Part shown: positions 1-7,642 of the stretch, in pieces
Position numbering within the stretch: the first letter of the stretch is position 1
How the letters are laid out: the number at the start of each line of letters is the position of its first letter
Assembly (NCBI GenBank): GCA_937894955.1
Contig: CALAXO010000108.1
Span: 1 to 16,070 of the forward strand
From: an uncultured Clostridia bacterium
Lineage (GTDB): Bacteria > Bacillota > Clostridia > Christensenellales > CAG-138
Length of the DNA: 16,070 nucleotides
Reading direction: 5' to 3'
Program-made: the position numbers and the translations under genes
Notes under the pieces: generated by a model
What the model was told of the DNA's origin: nothing
Seen by the model: the letters and a program-made list of their open reading frames with translations, nothing else
Database searches by the model: none

Positions 1-401
1 AAATGGTATCAATTATTGATAATAAAATGTATTGTTACAGACAACGAAAAGGCAGCATTATGGATACTTTGGCATGGAATATGTGTTTTGACGGAGTAAA
101 AGCCGTTGACGGATGTATTGATTTTTTCAGAGAACAGAAGGATGAGGAACTGGTTCTTCTTGCAGGAAAATTCAGAAAAGTGATGCAGTCGAAAATAATT
201 GTTAAGGGCTACAGCAAATGCAGTCATCCGGCTATACCGAAAGAGTATCGCATGAGTTTGTGGGGTGCTCTTGAAAACATTAGACGAAATACGAGTTATG
301 ACATGTATATGTGGTATTTATCGCTTGTTCACCCCAAAATGGTGAAGCCGTATTCGTACTTTAATAAACTGAAACAGATCATAAACATAAAGGGCAGATG
401 A
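1..401 (+). CDS. Family-2 glycosyltransferase, C-terminal part (5' end outside window)
   Basis: The reading frame is open to the left edge, so this is very likely the tail of a longer gene; the ATG at position 3 is probably internal. The visible part (about 132 residues) begins with a CYRQRKGSIM motif, which matches the conserved Y-x-Y-R-Q-R-x-G-S-I-M block near the end of the catalytic domain of many GT2 (GT-A fold) glycosyltransferases that build capsule, exopolysaccharide or cell-wall glycans. The remainder is a basic helical tail with no membrane segment. The catalytic DxD and QxxRW regions would lie upstream and cannot be checked. The stop TGA overlaps the ATG of the next glycosyltransferase gene, so the two are probably translationally coupled. 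Base composition is low in G+C (16 of the first 60 bases). Family assignment is by motif memory; donor and acceptor are unknown. Confidence 0.72.
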   Translation, partial: MVSIIDNKMYCYRQRKGSIMDTLAWNMCFDGVKAVDGCIDFFREQKDEELVLLAGKFRKVMQSKIIVKGYSKCSHPAIPKEYRMSLWGALENIRRNTSYDMYMWYLSLVHPKMVKPYSYFNKLKQIINIKGR

Positions 402-1300
402 TTATGTCTCACGGTTTTCTGACGATCGCCACGGGCGATGAAAAATACTATAAGATGGCAGCAAACCTTCTCCAATCCTACCGGTGCTTTTCAAAGTCGC
501 CGCTTCCGTTTGCGATACTTGCTGACAGAGAGAATGAATATACGGCAGAATTCGATGATGTGATGCTCTTGGAGAATGCACACTGCAATTATCTGGATAA
601 ACTGAGCATGCTTGAAAGTTTGCCGTATGATGTGAATATTTTCATTGATGCAGATTGTATTGCATACGGGGATTTAAATAGGCTTTTTGATATGTTTAAG
701 AATGCGGATGATTTTTCGTGTTTCGGTCGTGTTTTGCCGCTTAACGATAAAACAGGCTGGTTCGAATACGAAAACCTTGGGGAATTGAAGCAGAAGGTAT
801 CTTATGTTGTCGGTTTGCACGGCGGGGTTTATTATATGCGCAAATCAAAACGGTGCGATGCGGTTGCTGAAACGGCAAAAGCGTTGGTGCCGCGTTACAA
901 AGAGTATAGATTCAAAGGCAATTTTGCAACTCCCGGAGACGAGCCGCTTATTGCTTTGAGCATGGCACTGAATGATTGCAAGCCGATCCCGCATGATTTG
1001 CGCGGAATTCTCTGTTACTGGGAATATGTCGGACAAATGCGGTTGAGCATAACGGATGGGGCTGCAGTGGTAAAAAACACTGAAATCAGAACAGATTTAC
1101 TCCACTGGGGAACGCGATTTACAATAACGCCGCTTTACCGCAAGCAAATTGCGGATCTGCGCACGCTTGAAAAAGGCGGCTGCCGAACGGAACTTCTGCT
1201 GAATTCAATGCAGTACGGGGCTGCGGAAACATGCGGGCAAATCGATCGCTTTATTAAACGCGCATTAAATAAACTCAAGCGCATTTTCCGCATCAAATGA
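398..1300 (+). CDS. GT8-like nucleotide-sugar glycosyltransferase
   Basis: Encodes about 300 residues resembling GT-A fold glycosyltransferases of the GT8 type, which transfer sugars from nucleotide-sugar donors using a divalent metal. Visible support: an N-terminal strand (HGFLTIATGDEKYY), a hydrophobic strand ending in a DAD metal-binding motif (residues 84-86, in FIDADCIAYGD), a GGVYYMR segment typical of the family, and a later HWGTRF that could supply a further metal-ligand His. There is no signal peptide or membrane segment, so a cytoplasmic or membrane-associated enzyme is expected. The ATG at 398 overlaps the previous stop by 4 bases. A second in-frame ATG at 404 has better spacing (9 bases) from the AAAGGG at 389-394 and may be the true start. 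It also overlaps the next gene by 4 bases. It probably belongs to a surface-glycan cluster extending left of the window; sugar specificity cannot be predicted. Confidence 0.75.
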   Translation: MIMSHGFLTIATGDEKYYKMAANLLQSYRCFSKSPLPFAILADRENEYTAEFDDVMLLENAHCNYLDKLSMLESLPYDVNIFIDADCIAYGDLNRLFDMFKNADDFSCFGRVLPLNDKTGWFEYENLGELKQKVSYVVGLHGGVYYMRKSKRCDAVAETAKALVPRYKEYRFKGNFATPGDEPLIALSMALNDCKPIPHDLRGILCYWEYVGQMRLSITDGAAVVKNTEIRTDLLHWGTRFTITPLYRKQIADLRTLEKGGCRTELLLNSMQYGAAETCGQIDRFIKRALNKLKRIFRIK

Positions 1301-2184
1301 AAGCAAAAAAGCAAGCTTTCAGGGTAATAACCGCCGCGGCTGTACTTTTCATCCTCGCTCTGACCCTTTCCGTTTGGCTCTCGGCCGTTTGTCTTCACGT
1401 GTCGCATTACGAAATTGAGCTGCGCGGACTTCAAACAAAGGTGCGGTTGGTGTTGCTTTCCGATCTGCACTGCAAGTCATTCGGGAAGGACAACGCGCGT
1501 CTGCTTGCAAAGGTTGAAGCGCAGTCGCCGGATGCAATTTGTCTTGCGGGTGATATGGTAGACAGGAATGCGGATGCCGCCGATGTGCAAAAGTTTCTTG
1601 ACTTGGTTAAAGCATTGTGTAAAATCGCGCCGGTGTTCTTTTCACCCGGCAATCACGAACTCGGATACATGGCGTCCGATGAGCTGCTTCTTGATCGCAT
1701 TGAGAAATCCGGCGCGGCGGTGTTCAATGACAGTTATGCGGATGTTATTCTTGCGGGTCAGCCGCTGCGCATCGGCGGCACAATGGGGCATGGGTTTGCG
1801 TTCGGCCGCACGGAAGAGGAGTTTGCCGCATCGCCGGAATATAAATTCTTGAAAGAATTTGAAAATACCGACTTGCCGAAAGTCTGCCTTGCACATATGC
1901 CGGACACTTTTATTTTCAACGGTGCGTACAGCATGTGGAACATCGACCTTGTTCTGAGCGGACACACTCACGGCGGTCTTATTCGAATGCCGTTTGTCGG
2001 CGGGCTGTATGCGCCGATGCAGGGATGGTTCCCGAAATATGACAGCGGAAGCTTCCGATTGGGCGACAATATGCAGATGATCATCTCCGCCGGAATGGCG
2101 GGACACGGCAGAATACCGCGGGTGAACAACCTGCCGGAAATTGCAGTGATTGATCTTGTTCCCGGGGAAGAAAACGCACAGTAA
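1297..2184 (+). CDS. Membrane-anchored calcineurin-like metallophosphoesterase (YkuE/YaeI-like)
   Basis: A 295-residue member of the calcineurin-like metallophosphoesterase family. Residues about 8-31 form one hydrophobic segment after a KAKK start, consistent with a signal anchor placing the catalytic domain outside the membrane. All dinuclear-metal motifs are present in order: DLH (D56, H58), GDMVDR (D86), GNHE (N119, H120), a lone H200, and GHTH (H223, H225). This layout matches the YkuE/YaeI group, some of whose members are proposed to act on lipid-linked phosphoesters; the real substrate here is not visible. The gene overlaps the preceding glycosyltransferase by ATGA and has no obvious Shine-Dalgarno of its own, so coupled translation is likely. 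A strong terminator 23 bases downstream ends the transcript. Its place at the end of a glycosyltransferase string suggests a role in surface lipid or glycan metabolism, which is inference. Confidence 0.85.
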   Translation: MKAKKQAFRVITAAAVLFILALTLSVWLSAVCLHVSHYEIELRGLQTKVRLVLLSDLHCKSFGKDNARLLAKVEAQSPDAICLAGDMVDRNADAADVQKFLDLVKALCKIAPVFFSPGNHELGYMASDELLLDRIEKSGAAVFNDSYADVILAGQPLRIGGTMGHGFAFGRTEEEFAASPEYKFLKEFENTDLPKVCLAHMPDTFIFNGAYSMWNIDLVLSGHTHGGLIRMPFVGGLYAPMQGWFPKYDSGSFRLGDNMQMIISAGMAGHGRIPRVNNLPEIAVIDLVPGEENAQ

Positions 2185-2206
2185 AAAACAAGACGATGAC
2201 AGAACA

Positions 2207-2252
2207 AACGGGACCGCCGCAGACTGAATTTGATGTTTGCGGCGGTCCCGTT
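2207..2252 (+). terminator. Rho-independent terminator after the phosphoesterase gene
   Basis: Two 18-base arms (2207-2224 and 2235-2252) pair along their whole length with one G-T wobble, around a 10-base loop. The stem is rich in G+C (core GGGACCGCCGC) and is followed by CTTTTG. It lies 23 bases after the phosphoesterase stop and should end the glycosyltransferase operon. Because the relic on the opposite strand ends at 2276, the hairpin may once have served both strands, though the minus-strand T tract is weaker. Confidence 0.85.
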
Positions 2253-2275
2253 CTTTTGTCGATATGCCGAGACTG

Positions 2276-2596
2276 TCAGTTGAAATTCAACACGACAGGC
2301 TTGCTGTCGTCAATTGTGTTCCGGTCGGCTGCTTTGAAAATATGAAACGAGAACTCGACCGTTTCAAAGTTTTCAATGTCGTTTTCATCAAGTTCGGTCG
2401 AACTGAAAACTATGCAGTCAACGGCACGTTTCCCCGAACAAACTTCGCAGGAAAAATAAGTGCCGACCATAAATCCGTTTACCGATTCGTCCCGTGTTTG
2501 AACGGTCATGTCTTTTTTGCACAGCTTAGGTGGAACAATCAAAAAACCCGCACGAATGAAATGCTTCAAATGCATTTCGGGGTTCGGTCGGGGCAC
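2276..2596 (-). pseudogene. Relic of a Clostridia-type protein C-terminus
   Basis: Reading the minus strand, about 80 codons (from about 2515 down to the TGA at 2276) encode a credible protein tail: VQTRDESVNGFMV, then SCEVCSGKRAVDCIVFSS, then IENFETVEFSFHIF, ending in VVLNFN. I recall this as the tail of a family of Bacillota proteins, often with an N-terminal lipoprotein or zinc-ribbon part, of unknown function. The open frame extends to a GTG at 2596, but the 5' section (2596-2530) reads poorly, has no ribosome binding site at a sensible distance, and carries a hairpin followed by T6. The region upstream is occupied by the hutH promoter. I read it as the truncated 3' end of a former gene. 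A short functional gene cannot be excluded. The family identification is from memory without a search. Confidence 0.45.
2541..2582 (-). terminator. Possible minus-strand hairpin with T tract inside the relic
   Basis: GAAATGC (2558-2564) and GCATTTC (2572-2578) are perfect complements around a 7-base loop. On the minus strand the stem can extend by CCCG/CGGG across a bulge and is followed by six T (the A run at 2541-2546). It has the form of a weak rho-independent terminator reading away from hutH. Its position within the decayed gene may mark where the original sequence was interrupted. It could also be chance. Confidence 0.3.
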
Positions 2597-2630
2597 GCAT
2601 ACCCAAATCTGATATACTCTCCCTTAACCC

Positions 2631-2659
2631 TTGACTATTTTCGCCTGCAACTATATAAT
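2631..2659 (+). promoter_or_regulatory. Sigma-A promoter of the hut operon
   Basis: TTGACT at 2631-2636 and a perfect TATAAT at 2654-2659 are separated by exactly 17 bases, close to the sigma-70/sigma-A consensus. The predicted start site is near 2666, about 110 bases before the hutH ATG. A short AACCC (2626-2630) and GGGTT (2667-2671) flank the promoter and could be half-sites of an operator, but 5-base arms are weak evidence. No regulator gene is near. Confidence 0.85.
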
Positions 2660-2665
2660 TATTGT

Positions 2666-2775
2666 TGGGTTGGTATGTATGCGGGGAAGCGAGAGCTTTT
2701 GACCGACTTTCTGCCGCCCGCAAAATGCTTTGCAATAATTTGCCGCGCTGCGGCTTCTAAAAGGAGATTTATCAA
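2666..2775 (+). promoter_or_regulatory. hutH leader with short upstream ORF and small hairpin
   Basis: This is the predicted untranslated leader of the hut operon. It contains an ATG at 2675 that opens a 34-codon frame whose TGA (2777-2779) overlaps the hutH ATG. The frame contains no histidine codon and its start has no good Shine-Dalgarno. A small hairpin, GCCGC (2742-2746) with GCGGC (2750-2754), sits just before the hutH ribosome binding site AAGGAG (2761-2766). These could influence hutH translation, but no known riboswitch or T-box pattern is recognisable and HutP-type features are not evident. Confidence 0.35.
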
Positions 2776-4299
2776 ATGATAATTATCAACGGCACGAGTT
2801 TGACGGTTGAACAGGTTGCTGCTGTTGCCGGAACGGGCGAGCAGGTTGTGATTTCGGACGAGGCGAAGGCCGCGGTTAACAAGGCGCGCGCCTATGTTGA
2901 AAAAAAGCTTGATGAAAAGGCCGTTGTATACGGCTTAACAACCGGTTTCGGCAAGTTTTCGGACAAATACATTCCCCTTGAGGACACTGCCGCATTGCAG
3001 CGCAACCTCATCATTTCCCATTCCTGCGGCATGGGCAATCCTCTGCCGACGGAAGTTGTCCGCGCCGCAATGCTGCTGCGCTGCAACGCACTTTGCCGCG
3101 GCAATTCGGGAATTCGTCTTTCCACAATCGAAACCCTGCTTTCAATGCTGAACGCGGGTGTTCACCCCATAGTTCCCGAAAAAGGCTCTCTCGGCGCAAG
3201 CGGAGACCTTGCACCCCTTTCCCACATGGTTCTTGTTATGCTCGGTGAAGGCCGCGCGGAGTACAAGGGCGAAATCATGAGCGGCAGGGAAGCAATGGCG
3301 GCTGCCGGCATTCCCACTGTCGAACTTGCGGCGAAGGAAGGCCTTGCACTCATTAACGGAACTCAGATAATGACTGCCGTCGGCTGTCTTGCGGTATATG
3401 ACGCCGTTCAGCTCACAAAAACTGCGGATATCGCCTGCGCAATGACTGCGGAAGCACTTTTCGGCATCAAGAAGGCATATGATCCCAAGGTTCATGCCGT
3501 CCGCGGCCACAAAGGACAGATCAACAGCGCAAAGAACCTGCTCACTTTGCTTGAGGGCAGCAAGCTTGCGTTCGACACCATCCCCGGAAAGGTTCAGGAT
3601 GCATATGCACTGCGCTGCACCCCGCAGGTTCACGGTGCAAGCCGCGATGCGATCGAATACGTTTACAATGCCGTCAGCCGCGAGATTAACGCCGTGACGG
3701 ACAATCCCATTATTTTCCCCGATGACGACGAAGCAATTTCCGGCGGCAATTTCCACGGCCAGCCGATGGCTCTTGCATTCGATTTCCTCGGCATTGCGCT
3801 TGCGGAATATGCAAACATTTCCGAGCGCCGAATTGAACGCCTTGTCAATCCGCAGCTCAGCGCCGGCCTGCCCGCCTTCCTCAGCGAGAACGGCGGCCTT
3901 AACTCCGGCTTTATGATTACCCAGTATTCAGCCGCAAGCATGGTTTCCGAAAACAAAGTTTGGGCGCACCCTGCAAGCGTTGACTCCATTCCTTCCTCCG
4001 CAAATCAGGAAGATCATGTAAGCATGGGTACCATTGCCGCACGCAAGGCGCGCATGATCCTCGACAATGCACAAAAGGTTATCGGCATCGAGCTGTTTGC
4101 CGCGAGCCAGGCTCTTTACCTGCGCGGCGATGACAAGCTTGCTCCCGCAACAAAGGCTGTTTACAACAAAATCCGCGAAAGCGTTGCTCCCATTCACGAC
4201 GATATCGTGATGTACGAACAGATGAACAAGTTCGATGCAATGGTAAAAGCGGAGGAGATCGTCCGCGCGGCCGAAGGCGTTTGCGGAACTCTTGAATAA
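2776..4299 (+). CDS. hutH: Histidine ammonia-lyase
   Basis: First enzyme of histidine breakdown: it eliminates ammonia from L-histidine to give urocanate, in the cytoplasm. At 507 residues it has the usual length for the family. The diagnostic GSLGASGDLAPLSH block is intact; Ala141-Ser142-Gly143 cyclise to the electrophilic MIO cofactor. The VYGLTTGFG block near residue 51 supplies the conserved active-site Tyr, and a TDNPI segment is present further on. The ATG at 2776 is preceded by AAGGAG with 9-base spacing. It is the first gene after the sigma-A promoter and heads hutH-hutU-ftcD-hutI-fchA. Phenylalanine or tyrosine lyases share this fold, but the hut gene context makes histidine the clear substrate. 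Confidence 0.97.
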   Translation: MIIINGTSLTVEQVAAVAGTGEQVVISDEAKAAVNKARAYVEKKLDEKAVVYGLTTGFGKFSDKYIPLEDTAALQRNLIISHSCGMGNPLPTEVVRAAMLLRCNALCRGNSGIRLSTIETLLSMLNAGVHPIVPEKGSLGASGDLAPLSHMVLVMLGEGRAEYKGEIMSGREAMAAAGIPTVELAAKEGLALINGTQIMTAVGCLAVYDAVQLTKTADIACAMTAEALFGIKKAYDPKVHAVRGHKGQINSAKNLLTLLEGSKLAFDTIPGKVQDAYALRCTPQVHGASRDAIEYVYNAVSREINAVTDNPIIFPDDDEAISGGNFHGQPMALAFDFLGIALAEYANISERRIERLVNPQLSAGLPAFLSENGGLNSGFMITQYSAASMVSENKVWAHPASVDSIPSSANQEDHVSMGTIAARKARMILDNAQKVIGIELFAASQALYLRGDDKLAPATKAVYNKIRESVAPIHDDIVMYEQMNKFDAMVKAEEIVRAAEGVCGTLE

Positions 4300-4420
4300 A
4301 ATGATGCGGTTCGGCTGTTAAAAAAGCATTGACAACCGGCGGCATTTACGGCAGCTAAACGAATAAATACCGATAAATCCGGTTTAATAATTCAATCCTA
4401 ACGAAGGAGGGAATATCAGT

Positions 4421-6442
4421 ATGAAAAACGAACTTGTTGCAAAAGCAATGACAATCAAACTTGACAACACTCTTCCGGAGTATCCGAAAATGGAAGAGGG
4501 CTATCGCCGCGCACCGGACAGAGGTTTCCGCCTCACTTCCGCACAGGCTGAGCTTGCGCTGCGCAACGCACTGCGCTATGTTCCGGAGGAACTTCATGAA
4601 ACGCTTGCTCCCGAATTCATGGAAGAACTCAAAACCCGCGGCAGAATCTATGCCTATCGCTATCGTCCCGAGGGCAGGATTTACGGCAAACCCATCGACG
4701 AATACAAGGGCAAATGCATTGAAGGCAAGGCTTTTCAGGTCATGATTGACAACAACCTTGATTTCGAGATTGCGCTTTACCCCTATGAACTTGTTACCTA
4801 CGGCGAAACAGGTCAGCCCTGCCAAAACTGGCTGCAATATCGCCTTATCAAAAAATATCTTGAAGAGCTTACCGAAAACCAGACGCTCGTTGTTGAATCC
4901 GGTCATCCTCTCGGCCTGTTTCCTTCAAAGCCCACCGCGCCCCGTGTTATCATCACAAACGCACTGATGGTCGGCATGTTCGACAACCTTAAGGATTGGG
5001 AAATTGCGGAAGAACTCGGCGTTGCCAACTACGGACAGATGACGGCGGGCGGTTGGATGTATATCGGACCGCAGGGCATCGTTCACGGAACGTTCAACAC
5101 AATTCTCGGCGCAGGCAGAAAATATCTCGGTGTTGCCGAACACGGCGATCTTGCGGGCAAACTGTTTGTATCCTCCGGTCTCGGCGGCATGAGCGGTGCG
5201 CAGCCCAAGGCGGCGAACATTGCAAACGCAGTCGGTGTTTTTGCTGAAGTCGATCTTTCAAGAATCAAAACGCGTTATGACCAAGGCTGGGTAAACACGA
5301 TTTCCGATAACCTTGACGAGGTGTTTGCGGAAGCAAAGCAATACCTTGCGGAGAAAAAATCGATATCGATTGCATATCACGGAAACATTGTCGATTTGCT
5401 TGAATATGCCGTTGCGCATAATATCCATATTGATCTGCTTTCCGACCAGACTTCCTGCCACAATGTCTATAACGGCGGTTATTGCCCCGTCGGCCTGACC
5501 TTTGATGAGCGCACGCACATGCTGCATTCCGATCGTGACGAGTTCGAGCGCCGAGTCAATGCTTCGCTGCGCCGTCATTTCGATGCAATCGTTGCCCTCA
5601 CAAAGCGCGGCACGTATTTCTTCGACTACGGCAACTCCTTCATGAAAGCGGTTTATGACAGCGGTGTTCGGGAAATCTCCAAGAACGGCGTTGATGAAAA
5701 GGACGGCTTCATCTTCCCGAGTTATGTTGAGGATATTATGGGTCCGGTTCTGTTTGACTACGGTTACGGTCCGTTCCGCTGGGTCTGCCTGTCCGGCAAG
5801 CCCGAGGATCTCGACAAGACTGATGCAGCGGCAATGAGCTGCATCGATCCGACCCGCTGCTCTCAGGATCGCGATAACTATATTTGGATTCGTGATGCAA
5901 AGGCAAACAAGCTTGTTGTCGGCACACAGGCGCGCATACTCTATCAGGATGCCGAAGGCAGGACGAATATCGCGCTTAAATTCAACGAAATGGTTCGCAG
6001 CGGCGAAATCGGCCCGGTTATGATCGGACGCGACCACCACGACGTCAGCGGCACGGATTCCCCCTTCCGCGAGACTGCAAACATCAAGGACGGCAGCAAT
6101 GTAATGGCGGACATGGCGGTTCAGTGCTTTGCGGGCAATGCCGCAAGGGGCATGAGCCTCTGTGCACTGCACAACGGCGGCGGTGTCGGAATCGGCAAAT
6201 CCATCAACGGCGGTTTCGGCCTTGTTTTGGACGGCAGCGAGCGTGTGGATAATATCATTCGCTCCGCAATGATGTGGGACGTTATGGGCGGCGTTGCAAG
6301 GCGCAATTGGGCGCGCAACGAACACTCCGTTGAAACCTCCGTCAAATACAATGAAAAATGGGCGGGCAAGGCTCATATCACCATTCCCTATTTTGCGGAT
6401 GACGAACTTGTGAAAAAAACTGTTGCAGATGCTCTGAAATAA
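4421..6442 (+). CDS. hutU: Urocanate hydratase (long form)
   Basis: Converts urocanate to 4-imidazolone-5-propionate using tightly bound NAD+ as an electrophile. At 673 residues it is about 120 residues longer than the roughly 550-residue enzymes of Bacillus and Pseudomonas and closer in length to the animal enzyme. The NAD-binding glycine stretch GLGGMSGAQPKA is at about 253-264. GPFRWVCLSG near residues 450-459, RDHHDVSGTDSPFRETANI and HNGGGVGIGKSINGGFG are all conserved-type blocks and appear complete. The start ATG has a strong AAGGAGG site with about 10-base spacing. The gap after hutH is 121 bases with no convincing terminator, so co-transcription is expected. No frameshift or missing block is seen. 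Confidence 0.96.
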   Translation: MKNELVAKAMTIKLDNTLPEYPKMEEGYRRAPDRGFRLTSAQAELALRNALRYVPEELHETLAPEFMEELKTRGRIYAYRYRPEGRIYGKPIDEYKGKCIEGKAFQVMIDNNLDFEIALYPYELVTYGETGQPCQNWLQYRLIKKYLEELTENQTLVVESGHPLGLFPSKPTAPRVIITNALMVGMFDNLKDWEIAEELGVANYGQMTAGGWMYIGPQGIVHGTFNTILGAGRKYLGVAEHGDLAGKLFVSSGLGGMSGAQPKAANIANAVGVFAEVDLSRIKTRYDQGWVNTISDNLDEVFAEAKQYLAEKKSISIAYHGNIVDLLEYAVAHNIHIDLLSDQTSCHNVYNGGYCPVGLTFDERTHMLHSDRDEFERRVNASLRRHFDAIVALTKRGTYFFDYGNSFMKAVYDSGVREISKNGVDEKDGFIFPSYVEDIMGPVLFDYGYGPFRWVCLSGKPEDLDKTDAAAMSCIDPTRCSQDRDNYIWIRDAKANKLVVGTQARILYQDAEGRTNIALKFNEMVRSGEIGPVMIGRDHHDVSGTDSPFRETANIKDGSNVMADMAVQCFAGNAARGMSLCALHNGGGVGIGKSINGGFGLVLDGSERVDNIIRSAMMWDVMGGVARRNWARNEHSVETSVKYNEKWAGKAHITIPYFADDELVKKTVADALK

Positions 6443-6561
6443 GCTTCGGAGACATGCAGGACAAACGTTAAACCGACATTTGCCGGAACAGTATTATACG
6501 TTCTGCAATACATTCTTCAAATCAACATTGCCTGCGCCCGCAGACGAAGGAAGCTTGCGGC

Positions 6562-6642
6562 TTTTGCCCTGCGGACGCGGCAAAAATAAAGAAACAACAA
6601 ACAACAAACGCAGAAATAACAGCTCCGCATACTTCTGCGGGG
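6562..6642 (+). other. Two hairpins in the hutU-ftcD gap
   Basis: The 228-base gap contains TTTTGCC (6562-6568) paired with GGCAAAA (6579-6585) around a 10-base loop, and CTCCGCA (6623-6629) paired with TGCGGGG (6636-6642; one G-T wobble) around a 6-base loop. The sequence between them is A-rich (GAAACAACAAACAACAAACG). Neither hairpin has a following T tract, so neither looks like a terminator. They may stabilise or mark processing of the operon transcript. The ftcD ribosome binding site follows at 6653-6660. Confidence 0.4.
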
Positions 6643-6670
6643 CAAAAACAAGAAAGGAAGTTTTCTTAAA

Positions 6671-7567
6671 ATGGCAAAGATCATTGAATGCGTCCCGAAT
6701 ATCAGCGAGGGCAGGAATCATGAGGTCATCGAGGCATGCGTTGACACCGTTCGCAACACTGCGGGCGTAACACTGCTTGATTACAGCAGCGATGCAAGCC
6801 ACAACCGCAGCGTTATAACCTTCATGGGCAGCCCCGAAGGCGTTATGAATGCCGCAACCGCTCTTGCCAAGAAGGCGGCAGAGCTTATTGACCTGAATCA
6901 TCATCAGGGCGAACATCCCCGCATGGGTGCGGTCGATGTTATCCCCCTTATTCCCATGAAGGACGTTACAAAGGAAGAAACCGTTGAATATTCCAAACAG
7001 CTTGCGGAGCGCATTTGGAACGAAGCGGGCATACCCATTTTCCTTTATGAAGATTCCGCTTCCGCACCGCATCGTGTCAACCTTGCGGCAATTCGCAAGG
7101 GTCAGTTTGAAGGCATGGCGGAAAAGGTCAAGGATCCGCAGTGGACCCCCGATTTCGGCGGCGCAGCGATTCACCCCACCGCAGGCGTAACAGCCGTCGG
7201 CTGCCGTATGCCTTTGGTTGCATTCAATATCAACCTCTCAACTTCCGATGTTTCCATTGCAAGCAAAATCGCAAAGATTATCCGTCGTTCAAGCGGCGGC
7301 TTCGATTGCGTAAAGGCTCTCGGCGTTATGCTTGAGGACAGGAACATTGCGCAGGTTTCAATCAACATGACCGACTTCAACCGCACTCCGCTTTACAGGG
7401 TTGTTGAGGTCACAAAGGCCGAGGCCGCACGCTGGGGCGTTCATGTTGTCGGCACGGAGATCATCGGCCTGACTCCGATGCGTGCGCTCACCGATTCCGC
7501 AGAGTATTACCTGCAAATCGAGGACTTCAATGCGGACAAGCAGATTATTGAAAACTATCTGCTGTAA
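6671..7567 (+). CDS. ftcD: Glutamate formimidoyltransferase
   Basis: Transfers the formimino group from N-formimino-L-glutamate to tetrahydrofolate, giving glutamate and 5-formimino-tetrahydrofolate. At 298 residues it covers only the formiminotransferase half of the bifunctional animal FTCD protein. The N-terminal IECVPNISEGRN block and HHQGEHPRMGAVDVIP are diagnostic; His82 within GEHPRMG matches the catalytic His of the family. The start has an AAAGGAAG site at 10-base spacing. It lies between hutU and hutI; the matching cyclodeaminase half is a separate gene two positions downstream. This split arrangement implies an anaerobe-style hut pathway that recovers the one-carbon unit, rather than HutG (formamide) or HutF-HutG (formate) endings. 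Confidence 0.96.
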   Translation: MAKIIECVPNISEGRNHEVIEACVDTVRNTAGVTLLDYSSDASHNRSVITFMGSPEGVMNAATALAKKAAELIDLNHHQGEHPRMGAVDVIPLIPMKDVTKEETVEYSKQLAERIWNEAGIPIFLYEDSASAPHRVNLAAIRKGQFEGMAEKVKDPQWTPDFGGAAIHPTAGVTAVGCRMPLVAFNINLSTSDVSIASKIAKIIRRSSGGFDCVKALGVMLEDRNIAQVSINMTDFNRTPLYRVVEVTKAEAARWGVHVVGTEIIGLTPMRALTDSAEYYLQIEDFNADKQIIENYLL

Positions 7568-7590
7568 CTTTGAACCGAATTAAAGAATGA

Positions 7591-7625
7591 ACGGAATGCA
7601 GAACATTTGCCGCTCTGCATTCCGT
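7591..7625 (+). other. Perfect 12-base-pair hairpin before hutI
   Basis: ACGGAATGCAGA (7591-7602) and TCTGCATTCCGT (7614-7625) are exact reverse complements around an 11-base loop. No T tract follows; the next bases are GAAAAGG, the probable hutI ribosome binding site. The hairpin begins 24 bases after the ftcD stop. It is most simply an RNA stability or translation-tuning element inside the operon transcript, although it could act as a weak attenuator. Confidence 0.7.
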
Positions 7626-7642
7626 GAAAAGGTCAGACGCCT

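Noticed and set aside
2237..2779. 180-codon plus-strand open frame between the phosphoesterase gene and hutH
   Set aside because: It starts inside the right arm of the terminator, runs across the hut promoter, antisense to the more credible relic, and shows no protein-like pattern. Only its last 34 codons lie in the hutH leader and are discussed separately.
4329..4361. TTGACA in the hutH-hutU gap as an internal promoter
   Set aside because: No TATAAT-like box lies at 16-18 bases; the nearest TAAACG is at 21-base spacing. Co-transcription from the hutH promoter explains hutU better.
5258..6376. 372-codon minus-strand open frame opposite hutU
   Set aside because: Shadow of hutU. Codons such as TTA, CTA and TCA are scarce in these genes, which keeps the opposite frame open. 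No family motif is visible.
6480..6770. 96-codon plus-strand open frame covering the hutU-ftcD gap
   Set aside because: It overlaps the start of ftcD in another frame, includes the A-rich hairpin region and has no protein-like pattern.
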